Source: Chryseobacterium gallinarum (GTDB lineage Bacteria; Bacteroidota; Bacteroidia; Flavobacteriales; Weeksellaceae). From it: a stretch of 64,000 nt of DNA. The translations under genes were made by a program, and so were the position numbers. Positions 1 through 9,969 of this stretch are shown in pieces. How positions within the stretch are numbered: position 1 is the stretch's first letter; every line of letters begins with the position of its first letter. The notes under the pieces are model-generated. The model was not told the DNA's origin. It saw only the letters and a list, made by a program, of their open reading frames with translations, and ran no database searches. The stretch is taken from positions 4,344,001-4,408,000 of the forward strand of contig NZ_CP009928.1 in assembly GCF_001021975.1 (NCBI RefSeq), written 5' to 3'.

Positions 1-1
1 T

Positions 2-739
2 GACCATTTTCAGCAACGGAGGTTTTCTGACCAGCAGTTGCTGACAGATGATGAGAAACAACTGAATGATATGATTTCCGTTCTGAGAACGGGAAAACCC
101 TACCAACAGCTTTTAGGAGAAACCGAATTTTACGGAATGAAATTTTTTGTAGATGATAACGTACTGATCCCCCGCCCCGAAACTGAGGAACTACTGGAAA
201 TGGCAATCCGGGAAATACAATGTTCGGAATTAGAAATCCCGGGATTAAAAATCCTGGATATCGGAACAGGGAGCGGTGTGATTCCGCTGGTTTTAAAAAA
301 ACATTTTCCAGACGCTGAGATTTCATCGATTGATTTTTCAGAAAAAGCACTGGAAACCGCAAAACGGAATGCTGATTTTCATCAGCTGAATATTGAATTC
401 ATTCATGCGGATTATCTTACTTTTAAACTGGAGGAACATTATGATATCATTATTTCCAATCCTCCTTATATAGGCAGAGAAGAAGAAACTGAAATAGCAG
501 ACTCCGTAAAAGAGTTTGAACCTAAAATAGCCCTTTTTTCCCCTACTTCCGATGCATTGGTTTTCTACAGGAAAATTGCAGAAGATGCCAGGAAGCACTT
601 GAAAGATCATGGGCTTTTGTTTTTAGAAATCAATCAGAAACTGGGTATTGAAACACTTGAGTTGTACAAAGACCTGTCAAAAGCTGAATTATTAAAAGAT
701 TTATCCGACAATGACAGGTTCATTTATGGAATCAAATAA
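2..739 (+). CDS. prmC: Peptide chain release factor N5-glutamine methyltransferase (5'-truncated by window edge)
   Basis: Methylates the glutamine of the GGQ motif in release factors RF1 and RF2, using S-adenosylmethionine, in the cytosol. The frame is open to the left edge, so the start lies outside the window. The visible part has the end of the helical N-domain, a SAM-binding loop (ILDIGTGSGVIPL) and the catalytic NPPY motif (SNPPYIG) that defines PrmC/HemK. The stop is 15 nt before the DUF4180 gene on the same strand, so the two may be co-transcribed. Family assignment is secure. Confidence 0.93.
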   Translation, partial: DHFQQRRFSDQQLLTDDEKQLNDMISVLRTGKPYQQLLGETEFYGMKFFVDDNVLIPRPETEELLEMAIREIQCSELEIPGLKILDIGTGSGVIPLVLKKHFPDAEISSIDFSEKALETAKRNADFHQLNIEFIHADYLTFKLEEHYDIIISNPPYIGREEETEIADSVKEFEPKIALFSPTSDALVFYRKIAEDARKHLKDHGLLFLEINQKLGIETLELYKDLSKAELLKDLSDNDRFIYGIK

Positions 740-754
740 CCAATCAATAAAAGT

Positions 755-1114
755 ATGATCATCAAATCACATACGGTAAATGGTGTTAAAATTGCCGAAG
801 TAATTTCTGACAAAATAGTTATTGAATCAGTACAGGACGGTCTGGATCTGATGGGTGATATTTATTATCAGGGGTTTGATAAAGTTATTGTATATGAAAA
901 AAACATCACTCCCGATTTTTTCGATCTGAAAACAAAACTGGCAGGCGAAATTTTGCAAAAATTTTCCAACTACCGTATCGGGCTAGCTATTGTGGGTGAC
1001 TTCAGCAAACATGAAAGTAAGAGTTTACAGGATTTTATTTTTGAAAGCAATAAGACCCGGCATGTCAACTTTGTTACCATGCTTGAAGAAGCGCTTGAAA
1101 ATTTTTCGAAATAG
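755..1114 (+). CDS. DUF4180 family protein
   Basis: A 119-residue protein resembling the DUF4180 family, whose function is unknown. It is a soluble alpha/beta protein without signal peptide or membrane segment. The conserved look comes from an aspartate-rich middle (DLMGDIYYQGFDKVIVYEKN) and an AIVGDFS stretch. It follows prmC by 15 nt on the same strand, probably sharing its transcript. Nothing in the sequence indicates a reaction. Confidence 0.8.
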   Translation: MIIKSHTVNGVKIAEVISDKIVIESVQDGLDLMGDIYYQGFDKVIVYEKNITPDFFDLKTKLAGEILQKFSNYRIGLAIVGDFSKHESKSLQDFIFESNKTRHVNFVTMLEEALENFSK

Positions 1115-1144
1115 CGACAAATAATCCTGTTGCTTAATCAAAGA

Positions 1145-1205
1145 CCTTTATCCTTTATCCTTTATCCTTTATCCTTTATCCTTTATTCTTTATTCTTTAT
1201 TCTTA
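1145..1205. repeat. 7-bp tandem repeat, CCTTTAT x6 then TCTTTAT x2
   Basis: Six perfect CCTTTAT units (1145-1186) are followed by two TCTTTAT units and a partial third. The array lies between two convergent genes and covers the stop codon (1190-1192) of the leftward epimerase gene. It is a short simple-sequence tract of the kind that changes copy number by slippage. Confidence 0.95.
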
Positions 1206-2155
1206 AAATATTCAATAGCTTCTTCTATCGCTTGATCTACCGGCCTGTAATGAAGTCCGAGCTCTTCCATGGATTTCTGATTAGAATAATAATTCCGGAT
1301 CCGAAGGGCTTTCATATTCGGAGTGCTTACATTCGTCTTCACATTCAGCTTTCGCAAAACGTCTCCTATCCGTCCCAAAACAGATAATACGGTATCCGGT
1401 ATAGGAATCATAACGGGATGCTGGCCTGTTATTTTATTTACTTTTCTGAAAAAGTTTCTATAGCTCAGATTTTCATTGGCCAACAGATATTTTTCACCAT
1501 CTTTTCCCTTTTCTATTGCCCTGATGATTCCTTCTGCTGCATCTTCAGCGTGAACGAAATTTTTTCCACCCTTCGGATAAAAGATAAGCTTCTTTTTCCA
1601 GGCCCAGAATATAATTTTTCCTGAGCTTGGCTTGCTGTCGTACGCTCCGATCATAAAGGCAGGATTCAGAATAATGATATCTATGTTTTTCCGGTTTTGC
1701 AAAAGAAAATTTTCTGCCTCCAATTTACTCTGGGCATATAAAGATTTTGTAAAAGGATATTTCTGGGCAGCTTTTTCATTCCCGGGCTCATCTTCGCTTC
1801 CAAATCCCATTGTATTGGCTGAACTGACGAATAAAAATTTCTTTATCCCTTTGGCTTTGGCATGAACCAACAGATTCAAAGTGATATCATAATTCACCTT
1901 TCTGTATTCATCATATGTAAGTAGGTTTTGTCTTGTTTCTGCAGCAATGTGAATTATATAATCCACTCCTTCCAGACAGGGCGATACATCGGCTGACAAA
2001 TCTCCTTTAATCAGCTTCAGATTCTCGTTCTTTTCACCCAGGTAGCTGCTTTCCTTGCGCACCAAAGCAATAACAGAATAACCATATTTTAATAATTTAA
2101 TAACGACATTGGTTCCCAGAAGCCCGGTGACTCCCGTGACAAAAACTTTTTTCAT
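1190..2155 (-). CDS. NAD-dependent epimerase/dehydratase (extended SDR)
   Basis: Extended short-chain dehydrogenase of 321 residues. The N-terminal Rossmann motif is TGVTGLLGTNVV and the catalytic pair is YxxxK in YAQSKLEAE. An aspartate follows in the usual position (KGDLSADVS) for binding the adenine ring. The family includes sugar-nucleotide epimerases, dihydroflavonol reductases and 3-beta-hydroxysteroid dehydrogenases; the substrate cannot be told here. Its start overlaps the stop of the upstream SDR by 4 nt, so the two are one operon and probably act in one pathway. The stop sits inside the heptamer tract. Confidence 0.85.
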   Translation of the reverse strand: MKKVFVTGVTGLLGTNVVIKLLKYGYSVIALVRKESSYLGEKNENLKLIKGDLSADVSPCLEGVDYIIHIAAETRQNLLTYDEYRKVNYDITLNLLVHAKAKGIKKFLFVSSANTMGFGSEDEPGNEKAAQKYPFTKSLYAQSKLEAENFLLQNRKNIDIIILNPAFMIGAYDSKPSSGKIIFWAWKKKLIFYPKGGKNFVHAEDAAEGIIRAIEKGKDGEKYLLANENLSYRNFFRKVNKITGQHPVMIPIPDTVLSVLGRIGDVLRKLNVKTNVSTPNMKALRIRNYYSNQKSMEELGLHYRPVDQAIEEAIEYFKNKE

Positions 2156-2943
2156 GCTTCGATTTCTCTTTTAATAGCCTGGGTCATTAAAGGAAGTTTG
2201 ATCCATATCGGTACTATCTTCATGACCAGCCAGCTTATTGGGTTGACCATAATTACGGAATCTTTTTTAAATAACTGACGTATACTGTAAGAGGCCACAT
2301 TATCCGGATCTAAGAGGGTTAGCTTTCCTAAAAGTCCTTGTTTTTCTATCCGCTTGCAAACATCTGTATTGGTTTTCATAGCACCGGGATTCACAACACT
2401 TACAAATACATTCGTATCTTTCAGCTCTTCATGCAAACCTCTTGAAAAGGAATGGATAAAAGTTTTGGAAGCCGGATATACGGTTTTAAACCCGATAGGT
2501 GAAAAGGCTGCCATACTTGATACATTCAGAATATAGGCTTTGGGCTGTTTTAAAAGATTGGGAAGTAACTGGTGCGTCATTAATGAAGTTGCCATTACAT
2601 TCACCTGTAAAATCGTATTAATATAATCAGGTGTAGCTTCCGTAAATTTTTTGGTTCCCCCCAACCCTGCATTATTGATCAGAATATGGATATCAAAAGA
2701 CCTGTTGATCCACTCCGCCAGTTTCATTACATTTTCGTTCACAGAAAGATCTACCTCGTAATACCGCGCTTTGATCCCATAGGTCTCTTCCAGTTCTTCA
2801 CAAAACGTTTTTAAATTCTGATGAGGAAGACTTACCAGAATAACATTAATCTTTTTCCTTGCCAGATTCTCAGCAAATGCTTTTCCTAATCCCTGACTTG
2901 CTCCTGTAACGACGGCATATGATTCTTTAGTATCCATAAGCAA
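2152..2943 (-). CDS. SDR family NAD(P)-dependent oxidoreductase
   Basis: Classical short-chain dehydrogenase of 263 residues. It has the TGASQGLG cofactor loop, the NNAG motif (LINNAGLGG) and the active-site YxxxK in YPASKTF. The style matches DltE or ketoacyl-reductase-like SDRs of Bacteroidetes. It is the first gene of a leftward two-gene operon with the epimerase-like protein (ATGA overlap). An alternative ATG lies three codons downstream of the chosen start. The substrate is unknown. Confidence 0.85.
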   Translation of the reverse strand: MLMDTKESYAVVTGASQGLGKAFAENLARKKINVILVSLPHQNLKTFCEELEETYGIKARYYEVDLSVNENVMKLAEWINRSFDIHILINNAGLGGTKKFTEATPDYINTILQVNVMATSLMTHQLLPNLLKQPKAYILNVSSMAAFSPIGFKTVYPASKTFIHSFSRGLHEELKDTNVFVSVVNPGAMKTNTDVCKRIEKQGLLGKLTLLDPDNVASYSIRQLFKKDSVIMVNPISWLVMKIVPIWIKLPLMTQAIKREIEA

Positions 2944-3080
2944 AAATTATGATACAAAACTACCATAGAAATCATCTTTACATGTTCAGGATTATCTGAA
3001 CGAACCTATTTTTAAATACAACAAACAAAACATATAAATGACTGATATTTAGTAAATTGTAAATAAAATAAAGTAAAACT

Positions 3081-4184
3081 TTATAAACCCGAACTCATTC
3101 TTTTGTATTCTGAAGGAGTCTTACCTGTCAATTTTTTAAAGGTAGTATTAAAAGATGTCTTGGAATTGAATCCGGATTCATATGCAATGCCCAGGATTGA
3201 ATATTTATGATCTGAATCCTGCAATAGCTTTTTGGCATGCTCAATTCTGTATTCATTAACATACTGAAAGAAATTCTTACCGAAGCCGGTATTGATAACA
3301 TAGGATAGATGATGAGTAGAGACCAGCAGTATTTCCGCCAGTTTAATAAGGTTCAGCTCACTGTCCAGATAAGGCTTTTGAGCATCCATCACCTTTTCAA
3401 GCTGCTTTTTAATTTTAACGAGTTCATCATCAGAAATCAGCTTTCGTTTTACTTCTTCCGTATCAGAATCAGCATCTATGGAGATCAGTTCCTGACGCTG
3501 TTTTTCTTCCAGGGGGTAAATTTCCTTCTGTTTCAGAGAGTAATAGGCTACCCAGTAAATCACCAGCAAAAAAACGGCATTGATAAAAAAGTTCAGCGAT
3601 TTGGGATCATAAAACAGATTATATATCACATAGATGATATTTACAATAAGAAGGACGAGAATAATATATTCAAGCCAGTTCAGGTTAATTCCTTCCGTAT
3701 TGGAAGAAAATTGCTGAATTTTTCGCTGGTGTCTTCTGATTGTCACATAGGAAAGTCCTGTATAAAACAATGCCTGAATCAGGATCAGGATTACACTCAG
3801 GTACTCAAATGGTGTTGTATAACCCCATTTTACCAATAAGAGGCAGATAAGGAACGCCGCAGGAAGCAATAGAAACCAGATGTCGGCCGCTTTGAATCTA
3901 AAGGAAGGGTTGGTATAAAACAATACACTGAAATAAAAAACAACAGGAGTAAAAAACTGGATCATCCGGATGGGAAACAGGGAATGAAATTCTACGGTTT
4001 CTCCTGTGATTAGAAACAAAACCTCATCCATCCAGAAGGTTGACCAGAGAAACAGAAAGATTCCGAACCAGAAATTGGCTTTTCTGTTTACCTTTAAAGG
4101 ATTGGTAAGCTTGAGCAGAGACAACAAAACCAATGAACCATAGATAAGTATCACGATGAAACTGTTTAATTCTGATGTGTTCAT
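3081..4184 (-). CDS. AraC-family regulator with an N-terminal membrane domain
   Basis: A 367-residue transcription factor. Residues 1 to about 220 hold about seven hydrophobic segments, an integral-membrane sensor domain common in Flavobacteriia. The last 100 residues are an HTH_18 AraC DNA-binding domain (LAEILLVSTHHLSYVINTGFG, ending with GKTPSEYKR). A charged linker with glutamates joins them. It probably senses a membrane or external signal and acts while tethered; the target genes are not evident. It stands alone, 29 nt upstream of the start of the rhomboid gene and on the same strand. Confidence 0.88.
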   Translation of the reverse strand: MNTSELNSFIVILIYGSLVLLSLLKLTNPLKVNRKANFWFGIFLFLWSTFWMDEVLFLITGETVEFHSLFPIRMIQFFTPVVFYFSVLFYTNPSFRFKAADIWFLLLPAAFLICLLLVKWGYTTPFEYLSVILILIQALFYTGLSYVTIRRHQRKIQQFSSNTEGINLNWLEYIILVLLIVNIIYVIYNLFYDPKSLNFFINAVFLLVIYWVAYYSLKQKEIYPLEEKQRQELISIDADSDTEEVKRKLISDDELVKIKKQLEKVMDAQKPYLDSELNLIKLAEILLVSTHHLSYVINTGFGKNFFQYVNEYRIEHAKKLLQDSDHKYSILGIAYESGFNSKTSFNTTFKKLTGKTPSEYKRMSSGL

Positions 4185-4213
4185 TGGTTTCGGTATTTTA
4201 TTAAATAATTCTT

Positions 4214-4855
4214 TTATCGTATTCGTTTCCTGACAAAAATCTGATAAGCCAGATAGATCAACGGAAGGGACATCGCACCTAAATAGAGGATATTACCCAT
4301 AGCCTGCTGCGGATGGAGGGCGATAGAGTAAACAAGACCGAAAAAAGCTCCTCCAAGGTGTGCCGCATGGCCCAGATTATCCCATTGCTTAGGATTCAGC
4401 ATCATGTATACGGAATACCCGAAATATAATGTTCCGAACAGCCATCCCGGCAGGAAGTTAACACTGATCTCATTCGGGGCCATGGCAATGGAAGCAAAAA
4501 TGATTCCTGACACTGCTCCTGATGCTCCGATTGCCGAATACCAGGGCTGTTTTTTATAGATGATAAGACTGAAGAGATTTCCCAGGATCATAGAACCAAA
4601 ATAAATGATCAGGAAGCCTATATTTCCAAAAAACATGGTAACAGCAGCCTGGAAAAAATACAATGAAAGCATATTGAAGAAAAGATGCATAAAGTCTGCG
4701 TGCAGAAATGCTGAGCTGATCAGCCTTATATATTCTTTCCGGTTTTCAATGGCGCCTACATTGAATTTATATTTCTCAAATAAAGCCACATCATTAAACC
4801 CTCTGTAGCTCAATATACAGGTTACGGCAATAATGATTAAAACAGGTATACTCAT
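4214..4855 (-). CDS. Rhomboid family intramembrane serine protease
   Basis: Inner-membrane protease of 213 residues with six or so hydrophobic segments. The catalytic serine is in GASG (Ser112) and the partner histidine is in the last conserved helix (GHAAHLGG, His166). The oxyanion-side HLFFN motif (His57, Asn61) is present. It cleaves transmembrane substrates within the bilayer; the substrate is unknown. It lies 11 nt downstream of parC, so it is probably at the end of the parE-parC transcript. Confidence 0.92.
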   Translation of the reverse strand: MSIPVLIIIAVTCILSYRGFNDVALFEKYKFNVGAIENRKEYIRLISSAFLHADFMHLFFNMLSLYFFQAAVTMFFGNIGFLIIYFGSMILGNLFSLIIYKKQPWYSAIGASGAVSGIIFASIAMAPNEISVNFLPGWLFGTLYFGYSVYMMLNPKQWDNLGHAAHLGGAFFGLVYSIALHPQQAMGNILYLGAMSLPLIYLAYQIFVRKRIR

Positions 4856-4866
4856 AATTTTGATTC

Positions 4867-7452
4867 TTAATTTTCAGACTCACCATCCTGAAACAGGTCT
4901 CCGATGATTCCTCCATCTTCATCTGTATCTCCGGTGGATTCCGGTTCTTCATAGACTTCAGGCTCCTCTTCTACAGGTTCAGGCGTGGTGATATTGATCG
5001 CTTTCACTTTAAATTTCGTGAACTGGTTCCCAATTGCTTTTATTCCTTTTACAGCAATGAACTCATCAATATTCACTGTTTCGGGTTCCCTCTCTTTTCC
5101 TTTGTCTTTTGCAAAAATAATTTCCGCCGTTGCGCCATTGGCCACTATAACGTTTTCAATAAAAGACTTAGGATGGTCAGAAGGCATGAAGGTCTGTACA
5201 TTTACTGTATTCTCCAGTAAAAACCGTTTAATAAAGTAAATATCTTTCTCCCCGTCATAGTAAATACAGGTAATCGGCTGCTCCGGTTTCCATTTTTCCA
5301 GAACCAGGTATTCATCATCAAAACGGTTTCCCAGATCAAAAGAAACCAGTTTTACTTCTCCATTGGTATTGATGGTAAGGATTTTATCATCGCCTTTGAA
5401 ACTTCCCAATAAGGTACCTCTTGCGTCTGCATTCAGCCTTCTTACGGTATCATCAAACCATATTCTTCTTGGAGCCAGGGTAGAAACTCCTTCTTCTTTC
5501 AGATCTACTTTCTTTACCGCGTATTTTGTTACGAGATTTCCTTTGGAATCACGTCCTTTGATGGCGAGATCGGAAAAATTGATCTCCATTTTATTCTTCC
5601 TGATTCTTGGGTTGGGCTTTAATAATACTGTTACCGTTTCTGCTTCTCCGTTGGGATTGGCAGAGAAGTATAATGTTTCGGATCCTTTTTTATCGGAAGC
5701 TAAAGGATAGTCCGTATTCCGGGTTACTCCGGTTACAGAGAAACGTTTCATATAATAAGGTCCTTCCCGGCCTTCCCGGTAGATCATATTATACACCGTT
5801 CTTTTATCATTTTTCTTCCAGACCGCTACATGGAGGATATCTTTCCCGATAAATGTTTTTGCTTCCACTTTTACCACTTTCATGCTGCCGTCTTTCCGGA
5901 ATGTAATGATATCGTCTATATCGGAGCAGTCGAACAGATATTGATCTTTTTTTAACGAAGTTCCTATGAAACCTTCTTCAAAATTGGCATAGAATTTTTC
6001 ATTGGCAACGGCTACTTTGGTAGCATCAATGGTATCAAAAATTCTAAGTTCGGTTCTTCTTTGTTTATCTTTTCCGTATTTCTTCTGGATATTTAAGTAA
6101 TAATCAATGGCATAGGCTATCAGATTGGCCAGGTTATGTTTTACCTGTTCTATTTTACCTTCAAGAGCCGCGATATTCTCTTTAAATTTATCCAGATCGA
6201 ATCTTGATATCCTTTTGATCCTGATCTCAGTAAGTTTTAGAATATCTTCTTCCGTGACTTCTCTCAAAAGGTGTCCGGTATGTGGTTTTAAACCTTCATC
6301 AATGGTTTTCAGGACTTCTTCCCACGTTTTTACTTCTTCAATATCATGATAAATCCTGTTTTCGATAAAAATCCTTTCCAATGAAGAAAAATGCCAGTTT
6401 TCCTGAAGTTCATGAAGCTCTATCTCAAGTTCTTTTTTCAGTAAAGAAACAGTATGATCCGTATTCATTTTCAGAATTTCGGAAACAGACATAAACATAG
6501 GCTTATCTCCTACAATTACACATGCATTCGGAGAAATTGTTACCTGGCAGTCTGTAAAGGCATAAAGGGCATCAATGGTTTTATCCGGAGAAACATCATT
6601 ATGAATATGAATCAGGATTTCAACCTTATCTGAAGTATTGTCTTCAATTTTTTTGATTTTGATTTTCCCTTTCTCATTGGCTTTCAGGATAGAATCAATG
6701 AGGTCACTCGTTGTCTTGGAATAAGGCAGCTCAGAAATAACCAGTGTATGCTTATCTGTTTGGGTAATTTTAGCCCTGGCCCTTACTTTTCCTCCTCTAT
6801 GACCGTCATTATACTCGGAAACATCCAGATATCCTGCCGTCAGAAAATCGGGAAAGAGCTCGAATTTTTTTCCTTTCAGATAGGCTACAGAGGCATTGAT
6901 CAGCTCGTTAAAATTATGCGGGAGTATCTTGGTAGAAAGTCCTACCCCAATTCCTTCCACTCCCTGAGCCAGAAGCAGCGGGAATTTTACGGGAAGGTCG
7001 ATGGGCTCATTATTCCGGCCATCGTAAGATTTAGCCCATTCCGTTGTTTTTGGATTAAAGACTACTTCCAGCGCAAAGGGTGTTAACCTTGCTTCAATAT
7101 ATCTTGCAGCAGCAGCAGAGTCACCGGTATAGATATTTCCCCAGTTTCCCTGGGTATCGATCAGTAATTCTTTTTGCCCGATCTGCACCATTGCATCAGT
7201 AATTGAAGCATCACCGTGAGGATGATATTTCATGGTATTTCCCACGATATTGGCTACTTTATTGTAGCGGCCGTCTTCCAATTCACGCATAGAGTGCATG
7301 ATTCTTCTCTGAACCGGTTTTAAGCCATCATATACTGAAGGAATGGCTCTATCTAGAATTACATAAGAAGCATAATCCAGGAACCAGTCTTTATAGAGAC
7401 CCGAAACTTTCTTTAAGCTTTCACTCTCATGCGAATATTCTTCTGTCGTCAT
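4867..7452 (-). CDS. parC: DNA topoisomerase IV subunit A
   Basis: The DNA-cleaving and religating subunit of topoisomerase IV (861 residues), which decatenates daughter chromosomes with ParE. The winged-helix region has the PVQRRIM and KYHPHGDAS motifs; the active-site tyrosine is in AARYIEARLT. A C-terminal beta-pinwheel follows and ends in an acidic, glutamate-rich tail. The position matching quinolone-determining Ser80 of E. coli ParC is alanine (HPHGD-A-S). The gene order parE, membrane protein, parC, rhomboid on one strand with 7-17 nt gaps indicates one operon. It could be called a GyrA homologue, but pairing with the adjacent ParE favours topoisomerase IV. Confidence 0.9.
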   Translation of the reverse strand: MTTEEYSHESESLKKVSGLYKDWFLDYASYVILDRAIPSVYDGLKPVQRRIMHSMRELEDGRYNKVANIVGNTMKYHPHGDASITDAMVQIGQKELLIDTQGNWGNIYTGDSAAAARYIEARLTPFALEVVFNPKTTEWAKSYDGRNNEPIDLPVKFPLLLAQGVEGIGVGLSTKILPHNFNELINASVAYLKGKKFELFPDFLTAGYLDVSEYNDGHRGGKVRARAKITQTDKHTLVISELPYSKTTSDLIDSILKANEKGKIKIKKIEDNTSDKVEILIHIHNDVSPDKTIDALYAFTDCQVTISPNACVIVGDKPMFMSVSEILKMNTDHTVSLLKKELEIELHELQENWHFSSLERIFIENRIYHDIEEVKTWEEVLKTIDEGLKPHTGHLLREVTEEDILKLTEIRIKRISRFDLDKFKENIAALEGKIEQVKHNLANLIAYAIDYYLNIQKKYGKDKQRRTELRIFDTIDATKVAVANEKFYANFEEGFIGTSLKKDQYLFDCSDIDDIITFRKDGSMKVVKVEAKTFIGKDILHVAVWKKNDKRTVYNMIYREGREGPYYMKRFSVTGVTRNTDYPLASDKKGSETLYFSANPNGEAETVTVLLKPNPRIRKNKMEINFSDLAIKGRDSKGNLVTKYAVKKVDLKEEGVSTLAPRRIWFDDTVRRLNADARGTLLGSFKGDDKILTINTNGEVKLVSFDLGNRFDDEYLVLEKWKPEQPITCIYYDGEKDIYFIKRFLLENTVNVQTFMPSDHPKSFIENVIVANGATAEIIFAKDKGKEREPETVNIDEFIAVKGIKAIGNQFTKFKVKAINITTPEPVEEEPEVYEEPESTGDTDEDGGIIGDLFQDGESEN

Positions 7453-7459
7453 CTGTTTT

Positions 7460-7936
7460 TTAATCTTTTTTCTCCTTATTAGCTTTCACTACTTTGTTCA
7501 GAGAGAGTTTTAAATCGTTTACTTCTTTTTGTGTCAGATAAGAAATCTGGTACTTCAGCATGGTAGAACCATTAGTCTTACTTGAAACGGTGATGTATAG
7601 TCTTTTGATAAAGAAGATACTTATGATATCATATTTGATCAGTTTATATTTTGGAAATTCATCGTGAAGGGGTTTATTCAGAAAAGGGATAATATTCCTG
7701 TTCTTAAAGTTCAATGCTTCCCCATCGCTGTCGTATTCAAAAATCTGGCGCCCGTTCAGATGAAAAAGAATGAGCATTAAAACGGGAATAATAATTAATA
7801 AATAGCTTTCACTTTCCAATACATTAAATCTATATTCGTTAGCCAGAAATCCTAATATTCCCAATACGACCATCATCATCAATACGGTGTTTATAAAATT
7901 ATAAACTGATGCTTTGTTACGGTTACTTAGTCTCAT
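7460..7936 (-). CDS. Small membrane protein between parE and parC
   Basis: A 158-residue protein I do not recognise. Two hydrophobic segments near the N-terminus (about residues 15-30 and 43-57) are followed by a soluble, lysine-rich domain that reads like a PH-like or YdbT-type beta fold. It lies 7 nt upstream of parC and 16 nt downstream of parE, so it is co-transcribed with topoisomerase IV. Nothing suggests it takes part in topology; the linkage may be historical. Confidence 0.7.
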   Translation of the reverse strand: MRLSNRNKASVYNFINTVLMMMVVLGILGFLANEYRFNVLESESYLLIIIPVLMLILFHLNGRQIFEYDSDGEALNFKNRNIIPFLNKPLHDEFPKYKLIKYDIISIFFIKRLYITVSSKTNGSTMLKYQISYLTQKEVNDLKLSLNKVVKANKEKKD

Positions 7937-7952
7937 TTGATTCTTTTGTTTA

Positions 7953-9836
7953 TCAACCGGCTACTTCATCTAAAATTTCCTTTTTATCAATATCCGGATC
8001 TTCCACCACCAGATTTTCCAGAATAAAGGTTTGTCTGTCCGGTGTATTTTTACCCATATAGAACTCCAGAAGCTGATCAATAGTCTGATCTTTTCCTATC
8101 ACTACAGGTTCCAAACGGATATCCTTGCCGATAAAGTGTTTGAATTCATCGGGAGAAATTTCTCCCAGTCCCTTGAACCGGGTAATCTCAGGATTTTTTC
8201 CGAGCTCATTCAGGGCTTTTATTCTCTCTGCTTCCGTATAGCAGTATCGTGTTTCTTTTTTATTTCTGACCCTGAAAAGCGGGGTCTGAAGAATATAAAG
8301 ATGGTTGTTCTTGATCAGGTCAGGAAAAAACTGCAGGAAGAAGGTGATCATCAGCAGGCGGATGTGCATTCCGTCTACATCGGCATCGGTAGCAATAATC
8401 ACCTGATTGTATCTGAGATCCTCCAGACTTTCTTCGATATTCAGGGCTGCCTGAAGAAGATTAAATTCTTCATTTTCATACACCACTTTTTTGGTAAGCC
8501 CATAGCAATTTAGCGGCTTTCCTTTTAGTGAAAATACGGCCTGTGTTTCCACGTCCCTGGATTTTGTAATTGAACCGGATGCAGAATCTCCCTCTGTTAT
8601 AAATATTTGGGTATCGCCCTTTCTTTCGGCTTTCTGATCGTTATAATGCTGTCTGCAGTCACGCAGTTTTTTATTATGAAGGGATACTTTTTTGGCTCTC
8701 TCTCTTGCCAGTTTTTGAATTCCGGATAGTTCCTTTCTTTCTCTTTCCGAGATCAGGATCTTCCTTTGAATGGCTTCTGCAATTTCCGGGTTTTTATGAA
8801 GAAAATTATCCAGTTTGCTTTTCAGGAAATCAATAATGAAGGTTCTTACAGTAGGACCATTAGGGCCCATATCGTTGGAACCTAACTTTGTTTTTGTCTG
8901 AGATTCAAAAACCGGTTCTTCCACGTTGATGGAAATAGCTGCAATAATAGATTTCCTGATATCGGATGCATCAAAATTTTTATTAAAAAACTCACGGATG
9001 GTTTTTACGTAAGCCTCGCGGAAGGCATTAAGGTGAGTTCCCCCCTGAGTGGTATTCTGTCCATTTACAAATGAAAAATAGGTTTCTGTCTGCGATTTAT
9101 CAGAATGGGTAATGGCCACTTCAATATCGTCATCCTTCAAATGAACGATAGGATAAAGGATATCGCTTTCCAGTTCTTCTTCCAAAAGGTCTTTAAGCCC
9201 ATTTTCCGAATAATAGGTTTCTCCGTTGAAGAGAATCTTCAATCCCGGATTCAGGTACGCATAATTCCGGAGCATTCTTTCGATATACTCTTTTCTGTAT
9301 TTAAAGTGCAGGAATATTTCTCCGTCAGGGATGAATGAAATTTCGGTACCGTTTCTGTCCGAGGTATCTTTTTCATCAAAGTTTTCTTTGATAATCCCCC
9401 GGGAGAACTCAGCCGCTTTCATTTTTCCGTCACGGAAAGAGCGCACCCGGAAATAATCTGAAAGTGCGTTTACGGCTTTGGTACCGACCCCGTTCAATCC
9501 TACGGATTTTTTGAAGGCCTTACTGTCGTATTTACCCCCGGTATTCATTTTGGAAACAGCATCCACTACTTTTCCCAGCGGAATTCCACGTCCAAAATCG
9601 CGGATGGTAACTTTACCGTCGTCCAGTTTTATTTCAATTCTTTTACCTGCTTTCATCCTGAACTCATCGATAGAGTTGTCCAGGATTTCTTTAAGCAAAA
9701 TATAAATCCCGTCATCAGCAGAGGAGCCATCGCCCAGCTTCCCGATGTACATGCCGGGGCGCAGACGGATATGTTCCTGCCAATCCAGGGTTCTGATATT
9801 ATCTTCGGAATAGGTTGGATTTATTTCTTGTGACAT
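7953..9836 (-). CDS. parE: DNA topoisomerase IV subunit B
   Basis: The ATPase subunit of topoisomerase IV (627 residues from the chosen ATG). It has the GHKL ATP-binding motifs ([32 protein letters not shown]) and a TOPRIM domain ([10 protein letters not shown] and DADVDGMHI). The ATG at 9836 (MSQEINPTY) is preferred over an in-frame TTG five codons upstream. It is the first gene of the leftward parE-parC operon. The 120 bp before it are AT-rich and divergent from the sensor kinase gene. Confidence 0.93.
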   Translation of the reverse strand: MSQEINPTYSEDNIRTLDWQEHIRLRPGMYIGKLGDGSSADDGIYILLKEILDNSIDEFRMKAGKRIEIKLDDGKVTIRDFGRGIPLGKVVDAVSKMNTGGKYDSKAFKKSVGLNGVGTKAVNALSDYFRVRSFRDGKMKAAEFSRGIIKENFDEKDTSDRNGTEISFIPDGEIFLHFKYRKEYIERMLRNYAYLNPGLKILFNGETYYSENGLKDLLEEELESDILYPIVHLKDDDIEVAITHSDKSQTETYFSFVNGQNTTQGGTHLNAFREAYVKTIREFFNKNFDASDIRKSIIAAISINVEEPVFESQTKTKLGSNDMGPNGPTVRTFIIDFLKSKLDNFLHKNPEIAEAIQRKILISERERKELSGIQKLARERAKKVSLHNKKLRDCRQHYNDQKAERKGDTQIFITEGDSASGSITKSRDVETQAVFSLKGKPLNCYGLTKKVVYENEEFNLLQAALNIEESLEDLRYNQVIIATDADVDGMHIRLLMITFFLQFFPDLIKNNHLYILQTPLFRVRNKKETRYCYTEAERIKALNELGKNPEITRFKGLGEISPDEFKHFIGKDIRLEPVVIGKDQTIDQLLEFYMGKNTPDRQTFILENLVVEDPDIDKKEILDEVAG

Positions 9837-9969
9837 ATATGATTTCAGCAAACATACAAAAATACAAAATTATCCGTTTTTTTCAATCCGTTTTTTATTA
9901 ATATTTATCATAATACTTTGTAATATTATCAGTACAAATTATATATTTACATGACTATATCAATAAAAA

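Noticed and set aside
1130-1387. Plus-strand frame through the heptamer tract
   Set aside because: Its protein is repeats of the tandem unit plus the antisense of the epimerase gene.
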